This document shows positions 53,343-62,081 of a stretch of 64,000 bases of DNA, piece after piece. Position 1 is the first letter of the stretch, and the number at the start of each line of letters is the position of its first letter. Below the pieces are notes generated by a model. The model worked only from the letters and a program-made list of their open reading frames with translations, was not told where the DNA came from and made no database searches. This stretch comes from JAWPMT01 sp965229785 (GTDB taxonomy: Bacteria; Bacteroidota; Bacteroidia; Cytophagales; Cyclobacteriaceae): assembly GCA_965229785.1 (NCBI GenBank), contig CBDDJS010000001.1, forward strand, positions 2,046,001-2,110,000, written 5' to 3'. Both the position numbers and the translations under genes were made by a program.

Positions 53343-53350
53343 CAAAATTA
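53343..53350 (-). promoter_or_regulatory. TAATTTTG -7 box of the ncRNA
   Basis: On the minus strand the sequence reads TAATTTTG, an exact TAnnTTTG element. A start 6 nt downstream falls at about 53337, directly before the first stem of the ncRNA. No clear -33 box. Confidence 0.55.
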
Positions 53351-53372
53351 GAAATTGTCTTAATAGATAAAA

Positions 53373-54440
53373 ATGGGTAAGCACATATATTTTACGCCGG
53401 GACCATCCCAGCTTTATCATACGTACGATTATCACCTCAAAAAGGCCCTTAACGAAGAACTAGGCAGTATTTCACATCGAAGCGGCAGTTTTCAAAAGAT
53501 CTATGAGGCAACAGAGGAAGCGTTGAAGGAGTTATTGGATATTCCAGATGATTTCAGGGTACTCTTTCTATCATCCGCAACGGATATTTGGGAAAGGATT
53601 ATTCAAAACCTGGTGGCGGAAAGGTCTCACCACTTTGTCAATGGGGCATTCTCAAAACGATTTTACGAGTTCGCCATTGGTCTTAATAAGCAAAGCACGC
53701 AGGAATTGGCTGATCCTGGAAAAGAATTCGATTCATTTGAAGTTCCTCAGGGGACCGAACTTATAGGGGTCACTCAAAATGAAACAAGTACCGGATATGC
53801 ATTCGACCCTAACCGGTTAAAATTGATCCGCGAACAAAACCCTAATGCATTGATCAGCCTGGATGTCGTCAGCTCGATTCCGGCCGTCCCTACCCCCTTT
53901 GACCTGATTGATACGACCTATTTCTCGGTCCAGAAATCTTTTGGCATGCCCGCGGGACTTGGTGTCTGGATTATCAATCAAAAAGCCATTGATCGGGCAA
54001 TCACCCTGGAAAATGAAGGAGCGACTGGTACATATCGTAAACTCAGTACACTCATCAAGTCCGCGAAAAAGCATCAGACTCCTGAAACACCGAATGTGGT
54101 AGCGATCTATATCTTAGGCAAAATTGCCGAGGATATGATAACAAGAGGTGTAAAAATGGTAAGAAATGAAACGGTTTATAAGAGTACTATCTTATATCAG
54201 ACCCTGGAATCCAGTAGTCTCTTCTCTCCTTTTGTAACAGAAAAGCAAAACAGATCCAAAACAGTAATCGTCACTGAAACCCCAGATCAGTCTCGAATTC
54301 TAGAAGATCTGGAAAAGAAGAAAATCATCCTGGGTAAAGGATATGGCACCTTCAAAAATGATCACTTGCGTATTGCGAACTTCCCCGCGCATTCAAAAGA
54401 GCAGGTGGAGATGTTGTGCGACCTGTTGGCCGCTTACTGA
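53373..54440 (+). CDS. serC: Phosphoserine aminotransferase-like PLP enzyme
   Basis: A 355-residue class V aminotransferase. The N-terminal substrate loop FTPGPSQLYH and HRSGSFQKIY are SerC/alanine-glyoxylate aminotransferase-like. The PLP contact Asp164 is in SLDVVSS. The Schiff-base lysine is Lys188 in SVQKSFGMPAGLG. It makes 3-phosphoserine from 3-phosphohydroxypyruvate and glutamate. Function rests on family plus the neighbouring SerB-SerA fusion. Alanine-glyoxylate or serine-glyoxylate aminotransferase would be the alternative, but the context favours serine synthesis. Confidence 0.9.
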   Translation: MGKHIYFTPGPSQLYHTYDYHLKKALNEELGSISHRSGSFQKIYEATEEALKELLDIPDDFRVLFLSSATDIWERIIQNLVAERSHHFVNGAFSKRFYEFAIGLNKQSTQELADPGKEFDSFEVPQGTELIGVTQNETSTGYAFDPNRLKLIREQNPNALISLDVVSSIPAVPTPFDLIDTTYFSVQKSFGMPAGLGVWIINQKAIDRAITLENEGATGTYRKLSTLIKSAKKHQTPETPNVVAIYILGKIAEDMITRGVKMVRNETVYKSTILYQTLESSSLFSPFVTEKQNRSKTVIVTETPDQSRILEDLEKKKIILGKGYGTFKNDHLRIANFPAHSKEQVEMLCDLLAAY

Positions 54441-54574
54441 TCAGCCAAAGTAAATTTTGAAGAGTACATAAATCGCTTTAAATTAAGCATCAGAGTGAAA
54501 GGTCAATTGCACTTTTCCTAAGATTATTTTGAACTTTTTGAAGTATCAGCGTACTTTAAAACCGTAATGTGATT

Positions 54575-54582
54575 TAGCTTTG
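54575..54582 (+). promoter_or_regulatory. TAnnTTTG element before the universal stress protein gene
   Basis: TAGCTTTG is an exact -7 box 26 bp before the ATG at 54608. No -33 element at the usual spacing. Confidence 0.4.
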
Positions 54583-54607
54583 CAGCTTCTAAATTGTACT
54601 GCCCTTG

Positions 54608-55528
54608 ATGTATAAATTCAACAAAATTCTGGTAGGCCTGGATCAAAGCGACATGGATCATGAATTGATCGATGCGGCTTGCAAAATGTGTCAACTTTCT
54701 GGTTCAGTTGAAGTGTGTTTCATGAACCTGATCAGGGATTTTCACATGCCAGAAGAGGTTTTGAAAGAGTTTCCGGACTTGTTGGACAAAGCAGTCAAAG
54801 AACGTGAGGATTCAATCCGTAAAGCGGTTGATGAGCAATTCAGCTGCCCTCAGGTCAAAGTGACTTACGTGATCAAACAAGGTCAGGCGACCAAAGAGAT
54901 CATGAAGTACTCCCAGGAGGAGAAAGTGGATTTGATCATCCTGGGTAGAAAAAATGAAAAGGAGACCGGCGGTATCATCATCAATCGGGTAGCACGAAGA
55001 GCAGGATGTTCCCTATTGGTACTTCCAAAAGGCCATAAAGTAGACTTTGACAAGATCCTCGTTCCGAGTGACTTTTCCGATTATTCAAAGATTGCGATGG
55101 AAAAAGCCATTGAAATCTCTGAAGCACTGGAAGAAAAACCGGAAATCACGGTGCAAAACGTGTATCAGGTGCCAAGCGGATATCATTATACCGGAAAGAC
55201 TTTTGAGGAATTTGGTGTGGTTATGGAAGAGCATGCGCGTAAAGACTTTGCGCGATTTACTGCTAACATGAATGTCTCAGGCCTTAACCTTAATACCGTT
55301 TACACCCTGGATAAAGATGAAGACGTCATCGGATACATCTACAACGAAGCTAAAAGTCAGGACGCAAAGCTTATCATCATTGGTGCCAAAGGCCGAACTG
55401 CCACTACGGCATTATTCATCGGTAGCAAGGCAGAGACCCTCATTCAAATCGATTCAGATATTCCTCTCCTTGTAGTAAGACCCAAAGGAAAGAAAGCGGG
55501 ATTGATTGAGTATTTACAGGAACTTTAG
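54608..55528 (+). CDS. Universal stress protein, two tandem UspA domains
   Basis: A 306-residue cytoplasmic protein with two UspA folds (about 3-145 and 150-290). The second domain keeps the ATP-binding signature G-x2-G-x9-G-S in GAKGRTATTALFIGS. The first domain lacks an exact copy (GRKNEKETGGIIINR), so only one nucleotide site may be active. Tandem Usp proteins respond to starvation, oxidative or low-energy stress. The ATG at 54608 is preferred over the TTG just before it. It lies on its own between serC and marR. Confidence 0.9.
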   Translation: MYKFNKILVGLDQSDMDHELIDAACKMCQLSGSVEVCFMNLIRDFHMPEEVLKEFPDLLDKAVKEREDSIRKAVDEQFSCPQVKVTYVIKQGQATKEIMKYSQEEKVDLIILGRKNEKETGGIIINRVARRAGCSLLVLPKGHKVDFDKILVPSDFSDYSKIAMEKAIEISEALEEKPEITVQNVYQVPSGYHYTGKTFEEFGVVMEEHARKDFARFTANMNVSGLNLNTVYTLDKDEDVIGYIYNEAKSQDAKLIIIGAKGRTATTALFIGSKAETLIQIDSDIPLLVVRPKGKKAGLIEYLQEL

Positions 55529-55814
55529 AAGATCATTTAAATTCTTCAGACAAGATCAGAAGTGTCTACCATGATCCAGGTTATTGGGTTAATCAGTCAC
55601 TGACCTTTTTGGACACGAAACCTGACTCGGATTGGCTTTGGTGAGCCATTCTGGATGTACATCGGAAATCTTAATTAGAAGAGACCTTCCGATTCACCAG
55701 ACCCCCTGTTCTTATTCTAAAGTAATCAGCATATCCGATTAATTAAATAACTGAACAACAGCTCTAAGACATTGCACTGATGAAGAACGGGACAGATCTT
55801 TCCAACAAGAAAAC

Positions 55815-56270
55815 TTAATCAGACGCGCGCATTTTATCCAGCAGACGGCTTAATTCCTCACTTTCCTGTTCGTTCAGGTTTTTATTCTTTTCCTCCAAAG
55901 ACTCCATTTCGGCATCCATTTTATCTAGAAGCTCAAGACCCATCTCTGAAATGTAGACGTCAACTGCCCTCCTGTCAGAAGGACATTGCTTTCTGATCAC
56001 CAATCCTTTGGCTTCAAGCTTATCTACAATGCGGGAAGCGTTGCTGCTTTTATCCAACATCCGCTCTATCAAAAGATTCACAGTACTTGCATTGGGGTAC
56101 TGTCCCCTTAGTATTCTCATTATGTTGAATTGCGGAGTGGTCAGGCCATAGGTCTTAAATACCTCCTGGTTTTGTTGAGACAACCAGTTGTTGGTATAAA
56201 TGATGTTGATCATGGCCTTACTATAAGCTGACTTGAACTCCTTCTGCTTTATATCCTCGTTTATTGACAT
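55815..56270 (-). CDS. MarR family transcriptional regulator
   Basis: A 151-residue winged-helix regulator. An N-terminal dimerisation helix is followed by the DNA-binding core (LTTPQFNIMRILRGQYPNA, LIERMLDKSSNASRIVDKLEAKG, wing IRKQCPSDRRAVDVYIS) and a C-terminal dimer helix ending RLLDKMRASD. The recognition-helix and wing Asp-Arg-Arg are typical of MarR. ATG at 56270 is preferred; an upstream frame to 56333 would run through the operator-like sequence. Ligand unknown. The amidohydrolase gene is transcribed divergently and may be a target. Confidence 0.92.
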   Translation of the reverse strand: MSINEDIKQKEFKSAYSKAMINIIYTNNWLSQQNQEVFKTYGLTTPQFNIMRILRGQYPNASTVNLLIERMLDKSSNASRIVDKLEAKGLVIRKQCPSDRRAVDVYISEMGLELLDKMDAEMESLEEKNKNLNEQESEELSRLLDKMRASD

Positions 56271-56284
56271 TTCAAGTAGTTTAC

Positions 56285-56310
56285 AACGACATTTAATGTA
56301 ACGACATTTA
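56285..56310. promoter_or_regulatory. Candidate MarR operator, overlapping repeats
   Basis: The direct repeat AACGACATTTA occurs at 56285-56295 and 56300-56310 (15-bp period). It overlaps inverted repeats ACATT-T-AATGT (56289-56299) and AATGT-AACG-ACATT (56295-56308). The site lies 15-40 bp upstream of the marR ATG, the usual place for autorepression. Binding is inferred. Confidence 0.5.
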
Positions 56311-56484
56311 TTTAAAATAGTTCCCGGTAGCACCTTACTTTGTTTACATGCGCTTAGTCTTTTATCTTGAACCTGACGAATGAATCAATCACTAAGTAAA
56401 CGATGGTCTAACATTCCGGCAGTTTAGGTTCTTTTGAGATCATGGAATTTCCACAACCACTTAAAACTTTTAGCATTCCCAATT

Positions 56485-57738
56485 ATGATGAATCAATCAC
56501 GATACGTACTCTTTTGTCTGGCCTTGCTCCTCCTCTCAAGCCTCAATGCACAAACATTCACCCTTAAAGCCAGTAAAGTTTTCGACGGTGAAAAACTGCT
56601 CAGCAATCAATGTGTGGTCGTTGAAGATGGTCTAATAACCGCCATTGGACCTTGCGGAAATCCAATAGGAGAAGTCATTGATCTTGGAGAAGCCACCCTA
56701 CTTCCCGGCTTGATCGAAGGACATTCTCATGTGTTGCTGCATCCTTACAACGAAACTGGTTGGAATGATCAGGTATTGAAGGAATCCTATGGTGAACGTG
56801 CCGCACGAGCAGTCAATCATGTTCGTTGGTCGCTTGAAGCAGGTGTCACTACCATGCGTGACCTGGGATCCGAAGGGGCAGGTTATCTCGATGTGGGCAT
56901 CAAAGCATCCATAGAAAAAGGAGTCATACCGGGACCTGACCTTATTGTGGCAGGCCCTGCAATCGTGGCAACTGGTAGCTATGGCCCAAAAGGTTTTCAC
57001 GACGGTGTTACTGTTCCACTGGGTGCTGAAGAAGCAGATGCTCCTACCTTGATTCCTACCGTCCGAAGACAAATCGGCAATGGGGCAGATTTTATCAAGG
57101 TCTATGCAGACTACCGATGGGGACCAAACGGTGAAGCACAACCGACATTCAGTGAATCGGAAATCCGAACCATTGTTGAAACTGCCGCGAGTAGTGGCCG
57201 AGTAACAGTAGCTCATGCGGCAACCTCAGAAGGGATTCGCAGGTCAGTTTTAGCAGGTGTCAGCACCATTGAACACGGAGATGGCGCTACAACCAGAGAA
57301 CTTGAACTGATGAAAAACCGAGGTGTTGCCCTATTCCCTACCCTGGCTGCTGTCGAATCGATCAGCAGTTATCGTGGATGGAAGAAAGGCGTAGATCCTG
57401 AACCAGACCGAATCACTCAAAAGAAGAAAGTATTTAAAGAAGCTTTAGCACAGGGTGTGATCGTAGGTTTTGGAGGCGACGTGGGCGTATATCCGCACGG
57501 AGAGAACGTACTGGAATTGGAACTCATGGAAGAATATGGCATGCCCACCCTGGATGTACTTAAAGCTGCCACCTCCGTAAACGCTCGCATTTTCAACCTT
57601 AACCAAAAGGGAAACCTTAAAAAAGGATACGTCGCGGATATTATTGCCGTTTCAGGTGATCCGACAAAGGAAATCGCCAATTTGAGAAACGTAATTTTTG
57701 TCATGAAAGACGGAAAAGTTTTTTTACACAAAAAATAA
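56485..57738 (+). CDS. Amidohydrolase family protein (secreted, imidazolonepropionase-like)
   Basis: A metal-dependent hydrolase of about 417 residues with a signal peptide (MNQSRYVLFCLALLLLSS, ending NAQ). The barrel motif is HSH in GLIEGHSHVLLHP. A metal-bridging lysine is likely in GADFIKVYADYRW. Further His are in VAHAATSEG and IEHGDGA, and the catalytic Asp in GFGGDVGVYPHG. The set fits the amidohydrolase superfamily (prolidase/imidazolonepropionase-like). Periplasmic location suggests peptide, lactone or drug-like substrates. The ATG at 56485 or the one at 56488 fits the signal peptide; an in-frame TTG at 56434 is unlikely. Confidence 0.88.
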   Translation: MMNQSRYVLFCLALLLLSSLNAQTFTLKASKVFDGEKLLSNQCVVVEDGLITAIGPCGNPIGEVIDLGEATLLPGLIEGHSHVLLHPYNETGWNDQVLKESYGERAARAVNHVRWSLEAGVTTMRDLGSEGAGYLDVGIKASIEKGVIPGPDLIVAGPAIVATGSYGPKGFHDGVTVPLGAEEADAPTLIPTVRRQIGNGADFIKVYADYRWGPNGEAQPTFSESEIRTIVETAASSGRVTVAHAATSEGIRRSVLAGVSTIEHGDGATTRELELMKNRGVALFPTLAAVESISSYRGWKKGVDPEPDRITQKKKVFKEALAQGVIVGFGGDVGVYPHGENVLELELMEEYGMPTLDVLKAATSVNARIFNLNQKGNLKKGYVADIIAVSGDPTKEIANLRNVIFVMKDGKVFLHKK

Positions 57739-57801
57739 TTCTGCCACAATTAAACCTTTGGGTGGCGGTCTGGTCTAAAAGCCATACCTCCTGAAAAAAG
57801 C

Positions 57802-58341
57802 TTGGAAGAGCAGTATATAATAGAGAAATTAAAAAATCCTGAAACGCGACAGTATGGCTTCAACCTACTGACTCGTGAATATCAGGAACGGGTCTACTGG
57901 CACATCCGAAAGATGGTAATTGATCACGATGATACGGATGACCTTACACAGGAAACGTTCATAAAGGTTTGGAAGAACCTGGACAAGTTTCGGGAAGAAT
58001 CAAGGCTTTTTACCTGGATCTACCGGATCGCTACTAACGAATGTCTGAATTTCCTGAACAAGAAAAAGCGTAAGTTCTTCGTACCGATTCATGATGTCGC
58101 CGGAGAACTGGCAGCTAAAATTGACGAAGGTCATTTGATCAGTGGTGATGAAGTTCAATTGAAGTTACAAAAGGCCATACTTACGCTTCCTGAAAAACAA
58201 AGGGCAGTCTTCAATATGAAGTATTTTGATGAGATGAAATTTGACGAAATTGCTGAAATAACCGGAACCAGCGTAGGTGCATTGAAAGCAAGTTATCACC
58301 TCGCCGCAAAAAAAATTGAAAAATATATTCAGACTGATTAA
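57802..58341 (+). CDS. ECF-type RNA polymerase sigma factor
   Basis: A 179-residue sigma-70 family member. Region 2 is at about 25-90 (DDTDDLTQETFIKVW and TWIYRIATNECLNFL). Region 4 is at about 115-170 (LPEKQRAVFNMKYF, FDEIAEITGTSVGALKASYH). The start is TTG at 57802: the next methionine is residue 38, inside region 2, and there is no ATG upstream before a stop. It heads a four-gene run with a small membrane protein, a Spy-like protein and an outer-membrane-like protein. Confidence 0.93.
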   Translation: MEEQYIIEKLKNPETRQYGFNLLTREYQERVYWHIRKMVIDHDDTDDLTQETFIKVWKNLDKFREESRLFTWIYRIATNECLNFLNKKKRKFFVPIHDVAGELAAKIDEGHLISGDEVQLKLQKAILTLPEKQRAVFNMKYFDEMKFDEIAEITGTSVGALKASYHLAAKKIEKYIQTD

Positions 58342-58372
58342 ACCTTTGAACAGAAATACAATCTAAGCAACG

Positions 58373-58813
58373 ATGCCACAAGTAAACCTGGACGATATCA
58401 AACAAAAATCACATCCTTACAAGGCACCTGAAGGGTATTTTGAGGATTTAAATGCACGCATCCTGGAGCAGACTAGCGCCGCTCCTGTATATGGTATCTC
58501 CTGGTATCGTAAACCTGTTTGGCAAATGGCTGTGGCATCAGTAAGCCTACTGGTTGTATTTGCGGTTATTTTCCTGACGGGTACACCTGCTGCGGAACAA
58601 GACGTATTGGCCGACATAACGGATGAAGAAATTCTCATCTATCTGACCAATAATGACCTGACGGAATCGGAGATTATAGAAAACTTCTCGTTTTCGGAAG
58701 ATGATTTCTTACTACCGAGTGAGGAATTACTGGAAGACATTGAAATTGATGATAGCATGTTGGACGACCTCTATCTTGAATATGAGGTAGATGACTTGTC
58801 CAATCAGATATAA
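58373..58813 (+). CDS. Putative anti-sigma factor (single-pass membrane protein)
   Basis: A 146-residue protein. A cytoplasmic segment of about 45 residues (LDDIKQKSHPYKAPEGYFEDL) contains the PxGYFxxL motif. It is followed by a TM helix (about 52-70) and an acidic periplasmic tail (ENFSFSEDDFLLPSEELLEDIEIDDS). Such short proteins directly downstream of ECF sigma genes in Bacteroidota are generally anti-sigma-like, although this lacks the zinc ZAS motif. The role is inferred from layout and position 31 bp after the sigma gene. Confidence 0.72.
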   Translation: MPQVNLDDIKQKSHPYKAPEGYFEDLNARILEQTSAAPVYGISWYRKPVWQMAVASVSLLVVFAVIFLTGTPAAEQDVLADITDEEILIYLTNNDLTESEIIENFSFSEDDFLLPSEELLEDIEIDDSMLDDLYLEYEVDDLSNQI

Positions 58814-58827
58814 AAATTTTAAAGCGC

Positions 58828-59328
58828 ATGAAAAGGTATCTTTTTTACTTATTCCTTTTAATCTCCGTACTGACCAAAGTGCAGTCACAGGATCAGGAAA
58901 AGATCCAAAGTGTCAATGATAAGATTGAAGCACGAAAGATCGCCTTGATCACTCAGCGGCTGGAACTTACACCGGAACAAGCAGCGAAATTCTGGCCGAT
59001 CTATCAGGAACTTTCACAGAAACAAAGGGACATTAGAAGTGACTTTCAACAGCAACGGAGGAATTTCGATCCGAAAACAGCTTCTGAAGAAGAAATGAAG
59101 AAAATGATCGATCTGGGATTGAAAGTAAAAGAAAGGCAATTGAACCTGGAACGGGAATATTCGGAAAGGATGCGCCAGGTGATCACCAATCGCCAAATGG
59201 TCAATTTAAGAAGAGCAGAAGAAGAATTCCGGCAAAGACTGCTGGAAAGGATCCAAAAGCAAAGACAAAACGCCCAGCAACAACGACAAAGAGCCAACGC
59301 CCGAAAAAATCAACGAAGGAATAATTAA
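58828..59328 (+). CDS. Spy/CpxP-like periplasmic protein
   Basis: A 166-residue exported helical protein. The signal peptide (about 1-20, ending KVQSQ) precedes an LTPEQAAKFWPIY motif that matches the LTxxQ repeat of Spy/CpxP. Long charged helices follow (REYSERMRQVITNRQMV) and end in an Arg/Gln/Asn-rich tail (QQRQRANARKNQRRNN). Members of the family are periplasmic chaperones or sensors of envelope stress. It lies 14 bp after the putative anti-sigma gene. Confidence 0.82.
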   Translation: MKRYLFYLFLLISVLTKVQSQDQEKIQSVNDKIEARKIALITQRLELTPEQAAKFWPIYQELSQKQRDIRSDFQQQRRNFDPKTASEEEMKKMIDLGLKVKERQLNLEREYSERMRQVITNRQMVNLRRAEEEFRQRLLERIQKQRQNAQQQRQRANARKNQRRNN

Positions 59329-59345
59329 CTTCCTTTGCCTATGGA

Positions 59346-60383
59346 ATGAGGTACCTACTGATCGCCATACTTGCCTTGCCAGGCAGTCTACTGCTGGCAC
59401 AAGACTCATTGCAATTGAGTTATCAGGAGCAATGGGCCCAACTGGAGGCGGATTTGGACTCTTTTTCTATATTCCTGGCCATAGATAGTTTACTCACCGA
59501 TAACTTAAGACCGCCCTCTGAATTTAATTTCCGTCTGAGTTACAATAGCAATATTGCCAGTGCAGGTAGAAATTACGGTGTAGATCAACATGGTTTTTCG
59601 CCAGGCATTTCCTACTATCATAAATCAGGATTATTTGCTGATGTGGCGGGGTTCTGGAACAGTGATTCTGACCCTAATTATAGTCTTACCACCCTATCCG
59701 TAGGCTACCTGAAAACCATTTCTGAAAAGTGGAGCATTGGTGTAGATTATGAGCGGTGGTTCGTCAATCAATCTACGGCCACATTCGAAAATAACCTTGG
59801 CGTTAATACCAATCACCAAATCGGTCCGATCAATCTAGGACTGGATTATTCTTATTTATTTGGAGAAGAAACAGGCAGTCGTCTGATCGGAAATATCTCT
59901 ACGACATTTAAGTTGGGTAAAAACTTCCTGGGGTTTAACAACATCAACCTTTCTCCGACCGCAAGTTTTATACTGGGGCACGATGTGGTTACTACATTCA
60001 CTACTTCCGACAACCGAAATGCCATTTATCTGCTACAACTTGTTGTATTAGAGCCCGAAGAGCGGGATGCAGTACTTCGTGGCTTAGTGACCAATGGCAC
60101 CATTACGATGCAACAAGCTTTTCGATTAAGAAATCGGATCAACAATCTTACACCTCAACAAGAACAACGGTTACTTGATGCCGCCTTTGTCGCCAGTGAT
60201 AATAAGGAATTTGGCATATTAAACTATAGTTTCACACTGCCGTTAACGTTTTCCAGCAAACGTTCTTTTCTTATGATGTCCTACACTTACAGTGTTCCAA
60301 TTGCCCTACCCGGAGAAACTGCAAGCTTCGACCCGATCGGCTTTTTCGCACTCTCATTTAATTACCGACTCGTTACCCAATAA
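59346..60383 (+). CDS. Putative outer-membrane barrel protein
   Basis: A 345-residue protein with a signal peptide (about 1-18, ending LLLAQ). The alternating strands are typical of outer-membrane barrels: FNFRLSYNSNIASAGRNYG, FADVAGFWNSDSDPNYSL, YLKTISEKWSIGVDYERWF, ending SFNYRLVTQ. A stretch rich in Gln/Arg/Leu (about 245-285) interrupts the strands. It lies 17 bp after the Spy-like gene, so it is probably the last gene of the ECF sigma operon. No family was recognised. Confidence 0.75.
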   Translation: MRYLLIAILALPGSLLLAQDSLQLSYQEQWAQLEADLDSFSIFLAIDSLLTDNLRPPSEFNFRLSYNSNIASAGRNYGVDQHGFSPGISYYHKSGLFADVAGFWNSDSDPNYSLTTLSVGYLKTISEKWSIGVDYERWFVNQSTATFENNLGVNTNHQIGPINLGLDYSYLFGEETGSRLIGNISTTFKLGKNFLGFNNINLSPTASFILGHDVVTTFTTSDNRNAIYLLQLVVLEPEERDAVLRGLVTNGTITMQQAFRLRNRINNLTPQQEQRLLDAAFVASDNKEFGILNYSFTLPLTFSSKRSFLMMSYTYSVPIALPGETASFDPIGFFALSFNYRLVTQ

Positions 60384-60398
60384 TTGGAACGAAAGCCG

Positions 60399-60406
60399 TA
60401 GTTTTG
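60399..60406 (+). promoter_or_regulatory. TAnnTTTG element before pyrG
   Basis: TAGTTTTG is an exact -7 box 21 bp before the pyrG ATG. No -33 element at the usual distance. It would let pyrG-yidC be transcribed apart from the sigma operon. Confidence 0.35.
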
Positions 60407-60427
60407 CATCCCGTAACTTAATTTTTA

Positions 60428-62053
60428 ATGGCCAAGGCAAAATACATTTTCGTTACGGGTGGTGTGACTTCTTCTTTGGGAAAAGGAATCATCGCAGCCT
60501 CACTCGGCAAACTCCTACAAGCACGTGGTTTTTCGGTAACGATCCAAAAATTTGATCCCTATATCAATGTAGATCCAGGGACTTTAAATCCTTATGAACA
60601 TGGCGAATGCTATGTGACTGATGATGGTGCAGAAACAGATTTGGACCTTGGACACTATGAACGATTTCTGAACATTCCGACTTCACAATCCAACAATGTC
60701 ACCACAGGTCGTATTTACTATGATGTCATTAGCAGAGAACGAGCGGGTGATTTCCTGGGCAAAACGGTTCAGGTAGTTCCTCATATCACAGATGAGATCA
60801 AGAAGAATTTCTACAAACTTGGAGAGACAGACAATTTTGACATTGTCATCACTGAGATTGGTGGATGTGTAGGCGATATCGAATCCCTGCCGTTTATAGA
60901 AGCAGTAAGACAAGCCCGAAACGAATTGGGACCCAATAATTTTGTTTCAATTCATCTGACGCTGGTACCTTACCTGAAAGCCGCTGGTGAACTCAAAACC
61001 AAACCTACCCAGCATTCCGTGAAGGAATTACTGGAAGCGGGTATACAACCCGACATCCTGGTTTGCCGTTCTGAACAGCACCTTAATGCAGATATAAGAA
61101 AGAAATTGGCACTTTTCTGTAACGTTCCTATCAATTGTGTGATTGAGGCGCAAGATGCTGAAACCATCTATGATGTGCCTTTGCTTATGCGAAAAGAACG
61201 ACTGGACGAACGCGTGCTTTCAAGATTGAAACTCAGTCATAAGAAAGAGCCCAAGATCGATCTCTGGAAGGAGTATCTCGGCAAACTGAAAAACCCAACG
61301 GATAGTGTAGATATTGGGCTGATCGGAAAATACGTTGAGCTTAAGGATGCTTACAAATCCATTGCTGAATCATTCATTCATGCCGGAGCAGAAAATGAGT
61401 GTCGTGTCAATGTGAAGTGGATCCATGCCGAGGAAATCAATAAAGAGAATGTCGAAAAAGTATTGGATGACCTTGACGGTATTTTGGTAGCACCCGGCTT
61501 TGGAGAAAGAGGTATTGAAGGGAAAATAGAAGCCGTGAAGTATGCACGTGAAAACGGTGTACCATTCTTTGGTATTTGCTTGGGTATGCAGTGTGCGGTG
61601 ATCGAATTTGCCAGGAACGTGCTGAAACTGAAAAATGCCAGTTCTACAGAGATGAATCCTAAAACAAAACATCCGGTCATTGACCTGATGGAAGACCAAA
61701 AGGATGTTAAAAATATGGGGGGTACCATGCGATTAGGTGCTTACCCATGTCAAATCTCCAAAGGGACAAAGGCTTACCAAACCTACGGCTCGACAAAAAT
61801 TGAAGAAAGGCATCGTCATCGCTACGAATTTAACAGCGCTTACCTCTCACAATTCGAAGAAAAAGGAATGATCGCTTCAGGAATCAACCCGGAAACGAAT
61901 TTGGTTGAGATCATGGAGTTGAAAGATCACCCCTGGTTTGTAGGGTCACAGTTCCACCCTGAGTTAAAATCTACGGTACTGAACCCTCACCCCCTATTTG
62001 TCAAGTTCATAAAAGCGGCTTTGGCACAGCGCAAAGAACTCATTAACGTTTAA
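60428..62053 (+). CDS. pyrG: CTP synthase
   Basis: A 541-residue enzyme that aminates UTP to CTP with ATP and glutamine. The synthetase domain starts GGVTSSLGKGIIAASLGKLL (P-loop). It has YINVDPGTLNPYEHGECYV and EIGGCVGDIESLPFIEA. The C-terminal glutaminase (about 300-541) has GFGERGIEGK, the nucleophile Cys384 in GICLGMQC and QFHPELKS. Full length and all motifs are present. It is followed by yidC after 28 bp. Confidence 0.98.
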   Translation: MAKAKYIFVTGGVTSSLGKGIIAASLGKLLQARGFSVTIQKFDPYINVDPGTLNPYEHGECYVTDDGAETDLDLGHYERFLNIPTSQSNNVTTGRIYYDVISRERAGDFLGKTVQVVPHITDEIKKNFYKLGETDNFDIVITEIGGCVGDIESLPFIEAVRQARNELGPNNFVSIHLTLVPYLKAAGELKTKPTQHSVKELLEAGIQPDILVCRSEQHLNADIRKKLALFCNVPINCVIEAQDAETIYDVPLLMRKERLDERVLSRLKLSHKKEPKIDLWKEYLGKLKNPTDSVDIGLIGKYVELKDAYKSIAESFIHAGAENECRVNVKWIHAEEINKENVEKVLDDLDGILVAPGFGERGIEGKIEAVKYARENGVPFFGICLGMQCAVIEFARNVLKLKNASSTEMNPKTKHPVIDLMEDQKDVKNMGGTMRLGAYPCQISKGTKAYQTYGSTKIEERHRHRYEFNSAYLSQFEEKGMIASGINPETNLVEIMELKDHPWFVGSQFHPELKSTVLNPHPLFVKFIKAALAQRKELINV

Positions 62054-62081
62054 AAAAAGATTTTAAGATATTTCATAAGCA

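Noticed and set aside
55529..55814. 286-bp gap after the universal stress protein gene
   Set aside because: Looked for tRNA, hairpins and promoter boxes on both strands; only a weak AGTCACTGAC hairpin with T5 near 55611 was found.
56271..56333. Longer MarR start at 56333
   Set aside because: The extra residues are Cys/Lys-rich, not typical of MarR, and would place the operator in the coding region.
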